From Pseudomonas rustica (GTDB lineage Bacteria; Pseudomonadota; Gammaproteobacteria; Pseudomonadales; Pseudomonadaceae): 64,000 nucleotides of DNA. Both the position numbers and the translations under genes were made by a program. A model generated the notes under the pieces. It did not search any database and was not told the DNA's origin. It saw nothing but the letters and a program-made list of their open reading frames with translations. Where the stretch lies: positions 35,097 through 99,096 of the forward strand of contig NZ_JAGYHF010000015.1 in NCBI RefSeq assembly GCF_018336155.1. Reading direction: 5' to 3'. Of this stretch, positions 40,392-48,661 are shown in pieces (the stretch's first letter is position 1; each line of letters begins with the position of its first letter).

Positions 40392-41978
40392 ATGCGCCTC
40401 GCTGCCCTACCCCTGTTGCTCGCCCCGCTCCTGCTGAGCCCTCTGGCCCAGGCCGCCGCGCTGAGCGTCTGCACCGAGGCCAGCCCGGAAGGGTTCGACG
40501 TGGTGCAATACAACTCGCTGACCACCACCAACGCCTCGGCCGACGTGCTGATGAACCGTCTGGTGGATTTCGACACCGCCAGCGGCAAAGTCGTGCCGAG
40601 CCTGGCCGACAGCTGGGAAGTCAGCACCGATGGCCTGACGTATGTGTTCAAACTGCATCCGCAGGTGAAATTTCACACGACCGACTACTTCAAACCCAGC
40701 CGCGAGCTGACCGCTGAAGACGTCAAATTCAGCTTCGACCGCATGCTCGACCCGGCCAACCCTTGGCACAAAGTCGCCCAGAGCGGTTTCCCGCACGCGC
40801 AGTCGATGCAACTGCCGGCGCTGATCAAGAAGATCGACGCCCTCGATCCGCTAACCGTGCGCTTCACTCTTGATCACCCGGACTCGACGTTCCTGGCGAC
40901 CCTGAGCATGGGCTTCGCCTCGATCTATTCCGCTGAATACGCCGACAAACTGATGAAGGCCGGCGCGACGGACAAGCTCAATAGCCAGCCGATCGGCACC
41001 GGCCCGTTCGTGTTCAATCGTTTCCAGAAAGACGCGGCGATCCGCTACAAGGCCAACCCGGACTACTTCGGTGGCAAGCCTGCGGTCGATCCGCTGATCT
41101 TCGCCATCACCCCGGACGCCAACGTGCGCCTGCAAAAGCTGCGACGCAATGAATGCCAGATCGCCCTGTCGCCGAAACCACTCGACGTACAAGCCGCGCT
41201 GAAAGAGCCGACGTTAAAAGTCGAAAAAACTGACGCGTTCATGACCGCTTTCGTTGGCATCAACAGTCAGCATCCGCCGCTCGACAAGCCGGAAGTGCGT
41301 CAGGCGATCAACCTCGCGTTCGACAAGGCCAACTACATCAAGGCTGTGTTTGAAGACACCGCCGAAGCGGCCAACGGCCCTTACCCGCCGAATACCTGGA
41401 GCTACGCAAAGAGCCTGCCGGGCTATCCTCATGACATCGCCAAAGCCAAGGCGCTGATGGCCAAGGCTGGTTTGAAGGATGGTTTCCAGACCACTATCTG
41501 GACACGTCCGTCGGGCAGCCTGCTCAATCCGAATCCAAGCCTCGGCGCACAGATGTTGCAGTCGGATCTGGCAGAGATCGGTATTCAGGCGGAAATCCGC
41601 GTGATCGAGTGGGGCGAGCTGATTCGTCGCGCCAAGGCTGGCGAGCATGATCTGTTGTTCATGGGCTGGGCGGGCGATAACGGCGACCCGGATAACTTCC
41701 TCACGCCGCAATTTTCCTGCGCGGCGGTCAAGTCGGGCACCAACTTCGCGCGCTACTGCAATGCCGATCTGGACAAGCTGATCAGCGCCGGCAAGACCAC
41801 CAGCGAACAAGGTGTACGCACCAAGCTGTACGAGCAGGCGCAGGCGCAGATTCAGCAGCAGGCGTTGTGGTTGCCGCTGGCGCACCCGACCGCTTACGCG
41901 CTGACGCGCAAAGACGTGCAGGGGTATTCGGTGAGCCCGTTCGGCCGCCAGGACTACTCCAAGGTCAACCTCAAATAA
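40392..41978 (+). CDS. Periplasmic dipeptide-binding protein of an ABC transporter (DppA-like)
   Basis: 528 residues with a signal peptide (residues 1-22, ending AQAA). SBP family 5: CTEASPEGFDVVQYNSLTT at the start, LADSWEVSTDGLTYVFKLHP, FHTTDYFKPSRELTAEDVKF, the PIGTGPFVFNRFQKDAAIRY domain-swap strand and IKRAGEHDLLF-like FMGWAGDNGDPDNFLTPQF. It binds di- or tripeptides and hands them to a Dpp permease that is not in this window, so it is a lone receptor. ATG 40392 has AAAGGAAAC upstream. Not the haem or nickel subfamilies as far as visible. Confidence 0.9.
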   Translation: MRLAALPLLLAPLLLSPLAQAAALSVCTEASPEGFDVVQYNSLTTTNASADVLMNRLVDFDTASGKVVPSLADSWEVSTDGLTYVFKLHPQVKFHTTDYFKPSRELTAEDVKFSFDRMLDPANPWHKVAQSGFPHAQSMQLPALIKKIDALDPLTVRFTLDHPDSTFLATLSMGFASIYSAEYADKLMKAGATDKLNSQPIGTGPFVFNRFQKDAAIRYKANPDYFGGKPAVDPLIFAITPDANVRLQKLRRNECQIALSPKPLDVQAALKEPTLKVEKTDAFMTAFVGINSQHPPLDKPEVRQAINLAFDKANYIKAVFEDTAEAANGPYPPNTWSYAKSLPGYPHDIAKAKALMAKAGLKDGFQTTIWTRPSGSLLNPNPSLGAQMLQSDLAEIGIQAEIRVIEWGELIRRAKAGEHDLLFMGWAGDNGDPDNFLTPQFSCAAVKSGTNFARYCNADLDKLISAGKTTSEQGVRTKLYEQAQAQIQQQALWLPLAHPTAYALTRKDVQGYSVSPFGRQDYSKVNLK

Positions 41979-41987
41979 CCGATCCCC

Positions 41988-42069
41988 CTGTAGGAGCTAC
42001 CGCAGGCTGCGATCTTTTGATTTTGTTTTTTAAGATCAAAAGATCGCAGCCTGCGGCAGCTCCTACAGG
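41988..42069. repeat. Inverted REP pair between dppA and radC
   Basis: CTGTAGGAGCTACCGCAGGC...GATCTTTTGAT and ATCAAAAGATCGCAGCC...CAGCTCCTACAG between convergent genes. Confidence 0.87.
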
Positions 42070-42078
42070 GATTGGAAG

Positions 42079-42753
42079 TTACATCCAGCCACATTCCGCC
42101 ATCGACAGTGGCTCGCCGTCACCGATGATGAAGTGATCGAGCACCCGCACATCAATCAAATCCAAAGCTTTCTGCAGTCGCTTGGTCAGCAACCGATCTG
42201 ACTGACTCGGATCCGTGTTCCCCGACGGATGGTTATGGCAGAGGATCACCGCCGCCGCGTTGTTAGCCAACGCACGCTTCACCACTTCCCGGGGATGCAC
42301 ACTGGTGTTGTCGATCGAGCCGCGAAACAAGGCCTCGAAATTCAGCACCTGATGTTTTGAATCGAGAAACAGACAGCCGAACACCTCATGCGGCTCATGC
42401 CTCAGCATGGCTTTGAGATAATCACGAACGACCTGTGGATTTTCCAGCGCAGGTTTCTCGCGCGAGCGTTCGGCCAGATGCCGCTTGCCCATTTCTTGCG
42501 CCGCTTGCAGCTGCGCGTACTTTGCGGGGCCCAAACCCAATTGTTTGCTGAATGCGTCCTGATCGGCCTCAAGCAACAAACGCAGGCTGCCGAACTGACT
42601 CAACAAATGCCGCGCCAGATCCACCGCACTTTTCCCCGGCACGCCGGTACGAAGGAAAATCGCCAGCAGTTCCGCATCCGAAAGACTCGCCGCACCTTGT
42701 TCCAACAACCTTTCCCGCGGGCGTTCCGCCGCAGGCCAATCACGAATACTCAT
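42079..42753 (-). CDS. radC: RadC family JAB-domain protein
   Basis: 224 residues, normal length. N-terminal helix-hairpin-helix-like region (residues 1-95, WPAAERPRERLLEQGAASLS) and a JAB/MPN metalloprotease-like domain (~100-222) with EVFGCLFLDSKHQVLNFEAL, VHPREVVKRALANNAAAVIL and the metal site CHNHPSGNTDPSQSD. Its cellular role is debated; it is no longer thought to be a main DNA repair factor. ATG at 42751-42753. Divergent from coaBC over 135 bp. Confidence 0.94.
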   Translation of the reverse strand: MSIRDWPAAERPRERLLEQGAASLSDAELLAIFLRTGVPGKSAVDLARHLLSQFGSLRLLLEADQDAFSKQLGLGPAKYAQLQAAQEMGKRHLAERSREKPALENPQVVRDYLKAMLRHEPHEVFGCLFLDSKHQVLNFEALFRGSIDNTSVHPREVVKRALANNAAAVILCHNHPSGNTDPSQSDRLLTKRLQKALDLIDVRVLDHFIIGDGEPLSMAECGWM

Positions 42754-42888
42754 AGCACTTCCCTGTCTGTGGGCGCCGCTGTTCCGTAGCGGTCGCTGTG
42801 ATATCTTAGCCCATCTTTTTTGCGGGCGGATTCACCCTGGGGAGGGGGTTTCGCCACGTATGTCACCCACGAAATGAAAGGCAGACCT

Positions 42889-44097
42889 ATGCAGCGGCTG
42901 TATCGGAAACGCATCGTTCTGGGCGTCGGCGGCGGCATCGCGGCCTACAAGAGCGCCGATCTGGTTCGTCGCCTGATCGATCAGGGCGCCGAAGTGCGCG
43001 TGGTCATGACCCACGGCGGCGCCGAATTCATCACCCCGCTGACCATGCAGGCGCTGTCCGGCCACCCGGTGCACCTCGACTTGCTCGACCCGGCCGCCGA
43101 AGCCGCGATGGGCCACATCGAGCTGGCCAAGTGGGCCGATCTGGTGCTGATCGCCCCGGCCACCGCCGACCTGCTCGCGCGTCTGGCGCAAGGCATTGCC
43201 AATGATTTACTGACCACGCTGGTACTCGCCACTGACGCTGTCGTCGCTGTCGCGCCGGCCATGAATCAGGCGATGTGGCGCGATCCGGCGACCCAGGCCA
43301 ACCTGCAACTCCTTGAAAGCCGTGGCCTGAAGACCTTCGGCCCGGCCTCGGGCAGTCAGGCCTGCGGCGACGTCGGCATGGGCCGGATGATGGAAGCCAC
43401 CGACCTCGCACAGTGCGCGGCGGACTGCTTCCAGCGCCAGGCACTGACCGGCAAACACGTCGTCATTACCGCCGGCCCGACTCAGGAAAACATCGATCCG
43501 GTGCGCTACATCACCAACCACAGCTCCGGAAAAATGGGCTTTGCCCTCGCCGAAGCAGCGGTTGAAGCCGGCGCCCGCGTCACGCTGATCAGCGGCCCGG
43601 TGCATTTGCCGACGCCGGATCGCGTCACGCGTATCGACGTGGTCAGCGCCCGCGACATGCTCGCGGCGTGTGAAGCCGCGATCCCGTGCGACGTGTTCAT
43701 TTCCTCGGCAGCGGTTGCGGACTACCGCCCGGAAGTCATCGCCCCGCAAAAACTCAAGAAAGATCCTACGAGCGGTGATGGCTTCGTCCTGCAAATGGTG
43801 CGCAATCCAGACATTCTGGCCACCATCGCGACCCGTCCCGACCGTCCGTTCAGTGTCGGCTTTGCCGCCGAGACCGAACACCTGCTCGACTACGCTGCAC
43901 GCAAGCTGAAGGACAAGAATCTCGATTTGATCGTCGCCAACGACGTCGCCAACCCGAGCATCGGTTTCAACAGCGAAGAAAACGCCTGCAGCGTGATTGA
44001 CCGTGAGCTGCACGCCACGGTTTTCGCCCAGACCAGCAAGAGCAAGATCGCTCGCCAACTGGTCACTTTTATCGCCGAACGTCTGAACCAGGTTTAA
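42889..44097 (+). CDS. coaBC: Bifunctional phosphopantothenoylcysteine decarboxylase/synthase CoaBC
   Basis: 402 residues, normal size. Coenzyme A synthesis: CoaB joins 4'-phosphopantothenate and Cys, CoaC decarboxylates the product. Seen: flavodoxin-like CoaC part (1-185) with VLGVGGGIAAYKSADLVRRL, and CoaB part (~190-400) with ITAGPTQENIDPVRYITNHS, GKMGFALAEAA and VANDVANPSIGFNSEENA. ATG 42889 has AAAGGCAGAC upstream; earlier codons are leader. The dut gene begins 5 bp after its stop. Confidence 0.96.
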   Translation: MQRLYRKRIVLGVGGGIAAYKSADLVRRLIDQGAEVRVVMTHGGAEFITPLTMQALSGHPVHLDLLDPAAEAAMGHIELAKWADLVLIAPATADLLARLAQGIANDLLTTLVLATDAVVAVAPAMNQAMWRDPATQANLQLLESRGLKTFGPASGSQACGDVGMGRMMEATDLAQCAADCFQRQALTGKHVVITAGPTQENIDPVRYITNHSSGKMGFALAEAAVEAGARVTLISGPVHLPTPDRVTRIDVVSARDMLAACEAAIPCDVFISSAAVADYRPEVIAPQKLKKDPTSGDGFVLQMVRNPDILATIATRPDRPFSVGFAAETEHLLDYAARKLKDKNLDLIVANDVANPSIGFNSEENACSVIDRELHATVFAQTSKSKIARQLVTFIAERLNQV

Positions 44098-44102
44098 TTT
44101 AC

Positions 44103-44558
44103 ATGCACGCTTTGCAAGCCAAGATCCTCGACCCACGCATCGGCACCGATTTCCCGCTGCCGCAATACGCCACCCCGGGCTCCGCCGGCCTCGACCTGCG
44201 CGCCATGCTGGAGCAGGACATCGTGATCAAGCCGGGTGAAACCGTGCTGATCCCCACCGGTCTGTCGGTTTACATCGGCGACCCGAACCTTGCCGCACTG
44301 ATTCTGCCGCGCTCGGGCATGGGCCATAAGCACGGCATCGTGCTGGGCAACCTCGTCGGCCTGATCGACTCCGACTACCAGGGCCCGCTGATGGTGTCCT
44401 GCTGGAACCGTGGCCAGAGCGATTTCACCATGACCGTCGGCGAACGTCTGGCGCAACTGGTGCTGGTACCGGTGGTACAGGCGCACTTCGAAATGGTTGA
44501 AGAGTTCGTCGAAACCGAGCGCGGCACCGGCGGTTTTGGCCATACCGGCACCAAATAA
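44103..44558 (+). CDS. dut: dUTP diphosphatase Dut
   Basis: 151 residues, the homotrimeric dUTPase. Hydrolyses dUTP to dUMP. The five dUTPase motifs are visible: AGLDLRAM (1), PRSGMGHKHGI (2), VGLIDSDYQGPL (3), GERLAQLVLVPV (4) and ERGTGGFGHTGTK (5). Translated from the same transcript as coaBC, 5 bp apart, as usual in gammaproteobacteria. ATG 44103. Confidence 0.97.
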   Translation: MHALQAKILDPRIGTDFPLPQYATPGSAGLDLRAMLEQDIVIKPGETVLIPTGLSVYIGDPNLAALILPRSGMGHKHGIVLGNLVGLIDSDYQGPLMVSCWNRGQSDFTMTVGERLAQLVLVPVVQAHFEMVEEFVETERGTGGFGHTGTK

Positions 44559-44570
44559 CCGAACACATCT

Positions 44571-44660
44571 CCTGTAGGAGCTGCCGCAGGCTGCGATCTT
44601 TTGATCTTGATCTTAAAAAACAAAGTCAAAAGATCGCAGCCTTCGGCAGCTCCTACAGGG
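44571..44660. repeat. Inverted REP pair after dut
   Basis: CCTGTAGGAGCTGCCGCAGG...GATCTTTTGATC and TCAAAAGATCGCAGCC...CAGCTCCTACAGG; likely ends the coaBC-dut message. Confidence 0.87.
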
Positions 44661-44676
44661 GAAAATTTCAGGCAGA

Positions 44677-44838
44677 TCAGCTGATAGGTTTAACACCGTA
44701 AATCAAGGTTTTGCCGGCCGAAAGCCACGCCAGCCGAGGCGTCATGGCCCTTTCATACCACGAACTCTCTGTGGAAAACGCCGTCATACCCTTCAGTTTG
44801 AGCCTGCCGTCGAACGATTCGTCGGTCTGTCCCGCCAC
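44677..44838 (-). CDS. Doubtful 53-residue frame in the dut-algC gap
   Basis: A frame of 53 residues from a GTG at 44836-44838, ending with LSAGKTLIYGVKPIS. Composition (TESSWYERAMTPRLAWL) looks more like coding than random, but there is no convincing ribosome site, and the frame runs open far back into the antisense of algC. It could be the tail of a lost gene. The remaining gap carries only the REP pair and the algC promoter region. Confidence 0.22.
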   Translation of the reverse strand: MAGQTDESFDGRLKLKGMTAFSTESSWYERAMTPRLAWLSAGKTLIYGVKPIS

Positions 44839-44862
44839 TTTCGAGATGGAGCATTTCCGTAG

Positions 44863-46260
44863 ATGAGCACCCCAGCCAAGATCGCCCCGAAGCTGCCCGA
44901 CAGCATTTTCCGCGCCTATGACATTCGCGGCACCGTGCCGGAATTCCTCAATGCCGAAACCGCTTACTGGATCGGTCGCGCCATCGGTTCGCAGAGCCTC
45001 GCTCAAGGTGAGCCGAATGTGTCCGTCGGTCGCGACGGCCGCTTGTCCGGCCCGGAGCTGGTTGCCGAGCTGATTCGCGGTATCGCCGAAAGCGGCTGCC
45101 ATGTCAGCGATGTCGGCCTGGTGCCGACGCCGGCGCTGTACTACGCCGCCAACGTGCTGGCCGGCAAGTCGGGCGTGATGCTCACTGGCAGCCACAACCC
45201 GTCGAACTACAACGGTTTCAAGATCGTCATCGCCGGCGACACCCTCGCCAACGAACAGATTCAGGTGCTGCATGAGCGCATCAAGACCAACAATCTGAGC
45301 AGCGGCACCGGCAGCGTCAGCCAGGTCGAAATCCTCGACCGCTACAACACCGAAATCGTCCAGGACATCAAACTGGCGCGGCGCATGAAAGTCGTGGTCG
45401 ACTGCGGCAATGGCGCGGCCGGCGTGATCGCCCCGCAACTCATCGAAGCGCTGAACTGCGAAGTCATCCCGCTGTTCTGCGAAGTCGACGGCAACTTCCC
45501 GAACCATCACCCGGATCCGGGCAAGCCTGAAAACCTCGTCGACCTGATCGCCAAAGTAAAAGAAACCAACGCCGACATCGGCCTGGCTTTCGACGGCGAC
45601 GGCGACCGTGTCGGCGTGGTGACCAATACCGGCAGCATCGTTTACCCGGATCGTCTGCTGATGCTGTTCGCCCGTGACGTGGTTGCGCGCAACCCGGACG
45701 CGGAAATCATTTTCGACGTCAAATGCACCCGTCGACTGGTACCGCTGATCAAGGAATACGGCGGCCGTCCGCTAATGTGGAAGACCGGTCATTCGTTGAT
45801 CAAAAAGAAAATGAAACAATCCGGTGCGCTACTGGCCGGTGAAATGAGCGGGCACATCTTCTTCAAGGAGCGCTGGTTCGGTTTCGACGATGGCATCTAC
45901 AGCGCCGCGCGGCTGCTGGAGATCCTCAGCAAGGAAAAATCTACTGCGGAAGAGCTGTTTGCGACCTTCCCGAACGATATTTCTACGCCGGAAATCAATA
46001 TCCATGTGACCGAAGAGAGCAAATTCAGCATCATTGATGCACTGCACGACGCACAGTGGGGCGCAGGCGCTGACCTGACCACCATCGACGGCGTGCGAGT
46101 CGATTACGCCAAAGGCTGGGGCCTGGTGCGCGCGTCCAACACCACACCGGTGCTGGTGCTGCGCTTCGAGGCCGATGACGAGGCTGAATTGCAACGCATC
46201 AAGGATGTGTTCCACGCCCAACTGAAACGCGTTGCACCTGATCTCCAACTACCGTTCTGA
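44863..46260 (+). CDS. algC: Phosphomannomutase/phosphoglucomutase AlgC
   Basis: 465 residues. Makes mannose-1-P and glucose-1-P for alginate, LPS, Psl and rhamnolipid synthesis. Seen: start with IFRAYDIRGTVPEF, the phosphoserine loop GVMLTGSHNPSNYNGFK (active Ser110), the Mg2+ site LAFDGDGDRVGVV, the sugar-binding loop ALLAGEMSGHIFFKERWFGF and the C-terminal phosphate site VRASNTTPVLVLRFEADD. Two residues longer than the 463 I remember for PAO1. ATG 44863. argB follows after 17 bp. Confidence 0.96.
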   Translation: MSTPAKIAPKLPDSIFRAYDIRGTVPEFLNAETAYWIGRAIGSQSLAQGEPNVSVGRDGRLSGPELVAELIRGIAESGCHVSDVGLVPTPALYYAANVLAGKSGVMLTGSHNPSNYNGFKIVIAGDTLANEQIQVLHERIKTNNLSSGTGSVSQVEILDRYNTEIVQDIKLARRMKVVVDCGNGAAGVIAPQLIEALNCEVIPLFCEVDGNFPNHHPDPGKPENLVDLIAKVKETNADIGLAFDGDGDRVGVVTNTGSIVYPDRLLMLFARDVVARNPDAEIIFDVKCTRRLVPLIKEYGGRPLMWKTGHSLIKKKMKQSGALLAGEMSGHIFFKERWFGFDDGIYSAARLLEILSKEKSTAEELFATFPNDISTPEINIHVTEESKFSIIDALHDAQWGAGADLTTIDGVRVDYAKGWGLVRASNTTPVLVLRFEADDEAELQRIKDVFHAQLKRVAPDLQLPF

Positions 46261-46277
46261 TCCACCCGGAGCCCTGA

Positions 46278-47183
46278 ATGACCCTCGAACGCGATGCCGC
46301 CGCCAACACTGCCAAGGTCCTGTCCGAAGCGCTGCCTTACATCCGACGCTATGTCGGCAAGACCCTGGTGATCAAATACGGCGGCAACGCGATGGAAAGC
46401 GAGGAGCTGAAAACCGGCTTCGCCCGCGACATCGTGCTGATGAAAGCCGTGGGCATCAACCCGGTGGTCGTGCACGGCGGCGGCCCGCAGATCGGTGATC
46501 TGCTCAAGCGCCTGTCGATCGAAAGCCACTTCGTCGATGGCATGCGCGTCACCGACGCCGCGACCATGGACGTCGTCGAAATGGTCTTGGGCGGTCAGGT
46601 CAACAAAAGCATCGTCAACCTGATCAACCGTCACGGCGGCAGCGCCATCGGCCTGACGGGTAAAGACGCCGAGCTGATTCGTGCGAAAAAGCTCACCGTT
46701 ACCCGCCAGACCCCGGAGATGACCCAGCCGGAAATCATCGACATCGGCCACGTGGGCGAAGTCATCGGCATCAACACCGACTTGCTCAACCTGTTGGTCA
46801 AAGGTGATTTCATCCCGGTGATCGCGCCAATCGGCGTCGGCGCCAACGGTGAGTCGTACAACATCAATGCTGACCTGGTGGCTGGCAAAGTCGCCGAAGC
46901 GCTGAAAGCTGAAAAGCTGATGCTGCTGACCAACATCGCCGGCCTGATGGACAAGTCGGGCACCGTGCTGACCGGCCTGAGCACGCAGCAGGTCGACGAT
47001 CTGATTGCCGACGGCACCATCTACGGCGGCATGCTGCCGAAGATCCGTTGCGCGCTGGAAGCGGTTCAGGGCGGCGTCGGTAGCTCGTTGATCATCGACG
47101 GTCGTGTGCCGAACGCGATCCTGCTGGAAATCTTCACTGATACCGGTGTGGGTACGCTGATCAGTAATCGCAAGCGTCACTGA
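46278..47183 (+). CDS. argB: Acetylglutamate kinase ArgB
   Basis: 301 residues, normal for the Arg-inhibitable class. Phosphorylates N-acetylglutamate in arginine synthesis. Seen: N-terminal helix MTLERDAAANTAKVLSEALP (the arginine-sensing extension), KTLVIKYGGNAM, VVVHGGGPQIGDLLKRL, NVNADLVAG-like NINADLVAGKVAEAL and the C-terminal GGMLPKIRCALEAVQGG. ATG 46278 with GGAGCC upstream. Probably co-transcribed with algC. Followed by a REP pair. Confidence 0.97.
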   Translation: MTLERDAAANTAKVLSEALPYIRRYVGKTLVIKYGGNAMESEELKTGFARDIVLMKAVGINPVVVHGGGPQIGDLLKRLSIESHFVDGMRVTDAATMDVVEMVLGGQVNKSIVNLINRHGGSAIGLTGKDAELIRAKKLTVTRQTPEMTQPEIIDIGHVGEVIGINTDLLNLLVKGDFIPVIAPIGVGANGESYNINADLVAGKVAEALKAEKLMLLTNIAGLMDKSGTVLTGLSTQQVDDLIADGTIYGGMLPKIRCALEAVQGGVGSSLIIDGRVPNAILLEIFTDTGVGTLISNRKRH

Positions 47184-47193
47184 TTGCTGAAAG

Positions 47194-47286
47194 GCAAAAG
47201 ATCGCAGCCTGCGGCAGCTCCTACAAAAAGCGAATTTCGTTTGTATGAAATTTCTGTAGGGGCTGACGAAGACTGCGATCTTTTTT
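47194..47286. repeat. Inverted REP pair after argB, left flank of an accessory operon
   Basis: CAAAAGATCGCAGCC...CAGCTCCTACA and CTGTAGGGGCTGACGAAG...GCGATCTTTTTT; the right unit is diverged. Between this and 47386 only a leader with the ribosome site GGAG was seen. Confidence 0.82.
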
Positions 47287-47386
47287 ATGCGCGCAAGAAA
47301 TGTCTGACACAACTCAGCGAAACGTCCGACATTCCAACCGAACAAATCTCCCTAGGATCTTCCCTTCATCCACCGGAGATTTACCC

Positions 47387-47599
47387 ATGCAAAAAGACAG
47401 CGTTCCTTACGGCAGTGACATTTCGGCTGGCACCTACGCCTGCGTGGACTGCGGCCGAGAGTATTCGGGCCCGTCGCAATCATCGATGCCGCCCTGCCCT
47501 GACTTCACGGAAGCCTCGCACCCGCTCAAGGGCTGGAAAGTCCTCAGCGGCCAAGGCGATGCACCACAGGATCCATACCCGGAAACCAGCGGGAAATAA
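47387..47599 (+). CDS. Small zinc-ribbon-like protein
   Basis: 70 residues. Resembles the zinc-ribbon tails of DUF1451/rubredoxin-like proteins: ISAGTYACVDCGREYSGP followed by SMPPCPDFTEASH. Only three Cys are present (CVDC and PPC), with Asp-Phe where a fourth Cys is usual; His in EASH could complete a metal site. No membrane helix. ATG 47387 has CCGGAG upstream. First gene of a three-gene unit with 47617 and 48176 (17-bp gap, then 14-bp overlap). Function unknown. Confidence 0.7.
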   Translation: MQKDSVPYGSDISAGTYACVDCGREYSGPSQSSMPPCPDFTEASHPLKGWKVLSGQGDAPQDPYPETSGK

Positions 47600-47616
47600 A
47601 TCGGAGCGCCTGAGCC

Positions 47617-48189
47617 ATGCAGATCTCGTTCACGATCGACGCCGCCGCTTTCGAGCTGGAACAAAAGGAACCGGTCAAGAAAACCTTGCGCATTGGTGAC
47701 GCGGAAATCACCCACGCGTTGCAGCGCATTGCCAAGGCCAGCCTGACCGAATACCTGAAAATGCTGGTCGAGGGCGGCATGCCCAGCCGCGCTGACGAGG
47801 CCAAGCAGGATCGTCTGCTCTACCTGATTCAGAGCTATTTCGGGCAGACCTTGCCGACTGAATCGCAGATCTCGACGATCTTTCAGCTGACTCAAAGCCA
47901 AAGCAAAACCCTGCTGAAAAACACGGTGTCGCGCTTTCGCAATCAGCTCGACGACATCCTCCAGCACAGCATGCGTGCGGTGATCGAGACGGCTGAATAC
48001 GCGCAAACCGTGTTTCTGGTGGTCATCAGCTCGGACGTGATCCGCGATGAGCTGAACATGTTGATCACGCAGAACGAGCCAACCTTCAAACCCATCACCA
48101 AGCGCAAGGGCAGCGCCGGGCAGTTCGAGATCAGCGAGGACAGCCACGCCTTGCTCTGCGCAACGCTGGGCCTGAATGCCGTTCAGTGA
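47617..48189 (+). CDS. Unrecognised 190-residue protein
   Basis: I do not recognise the family. Soluble, mostly helical. Order seen: a short beta-type start (MQISFTIDAAAFELE), DAEITHALQRIAKASLTEYLKMLV, a possible helix-turn-helix TESQISTIFQLTQSQSKTLL (~90-110), NQLDDILQHSMRAVIETAEY, and a hydrophobic strand VFLVVISSDVIRDELNMLI. The last part has basic residues and PITKRKGSAG. Its 3' end overlaps the next gene by 14 bp, suggesting coupled translation and a joint role. Confidence 0.72.
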   Translation: MQISFTIDAAAFELEQKEPVKKTLRIGDAEITHALQRIAKASLTEYLKMLVEGGMPSRADEAKQDRLLYLIQSYFGQTLPTESQISTIFQLTQSQSKTLLKNTVSRFRNQLDDILQHSMRAVIETAEYAQTVFLVVISSDVIRDELNMLITQNEPTFKPITKRKGSAGQFEISEDSHALLCATLGLNAVQ

Positions 48190-48559
48190 CATCGTCGCGG
48201 TCAGTGGCTTGCTGCTGACCCTGACCACCTTCCTGTTCAACCTGGCGTGGCCGGCGCTCAGTGAAGCGCTGACGCTGGATGAGCACCAGTCGGGGCCGCT
48301 GAACAGAAAGCGCAGCAGGGACAAGGTTCGCGAAGCTTTTTTCGGGCGGGCGCTGCCGTTGACGTGCGCATTTGCGGCGCTGTTCTACGTCAACTTTCCG
48401 GCTGCGGTGGGGATTATTCGCAGCAGCACACTGGATCTGTGGGATTTTGATGTGGATCGCACGTTGTACGTGATGGTGGTTCTGGCGCTGCTGGCGTTTG
48501 CGCTGATCAACGCAGGATTGACCCTGAAACTGCTGAAGAAATGGAGAAACCTGCGCTGA
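48176..48559 (+). CDS. Unrecognised inner-membrane protein with three helices
   Basis: 127 residues. Predicted membrane helices at ~7-27 (VAVSGLLLTLTTFLFNLAW), ~55-78 (ALPLTCAFAALFYVNFPAAV) and ~92-115 (LYVMVVLALLAFALINAG). A basic loop NRKRSRDKVREAF follows helix 1, and a basic tail LKKWRNLR ends the protein. I know no named family. ATG 48176 lies inside the end of the previous gene. Likely works with it at the membrane. Followed by a REP pair. Confidence 0.72.
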   Translation: MPFSDIVAVSGLLLTLTTFLFNLAWPALSEALTLDEHQSGPLNRKRSRDKVREAFFGRALPLTCAFAALFYVNFPAAVGIIRSSTLDLWDFDVDRTLYVMVVLALLAFALINAGLTLKLLKKWRNLR

Positions 48560-48569
48560 ATCGAAACCC

Positions 48570-48649
48570 CTGTAGGAGCTGCCGAAGGCTGCGATCTTTT
48601 GATTCTGTTTTTAAGATCAAAAGATCGCAGCCTCCGGCAGCTCCTACAG
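48570..48649. repeat. Inverted REP pair between the accessory operon and pyrE
   Basis: TGTAGGAGCTGCCGAAGGC...GCGATCTTTTGAT and ATCAAAAGATCGCAGCC...CAGCTCCTACA between convergent genes. Confidence 0.87.
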
Positions 48650-48661
48650 AATGATGTCGTA

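Noticed and set aside
44677..45510. Whole 277-codon minus-strand frame running into algC
   Set aside because: Most of it is antisense of AlgC. Only the part in the gap is kept, as a doubtful remnant.
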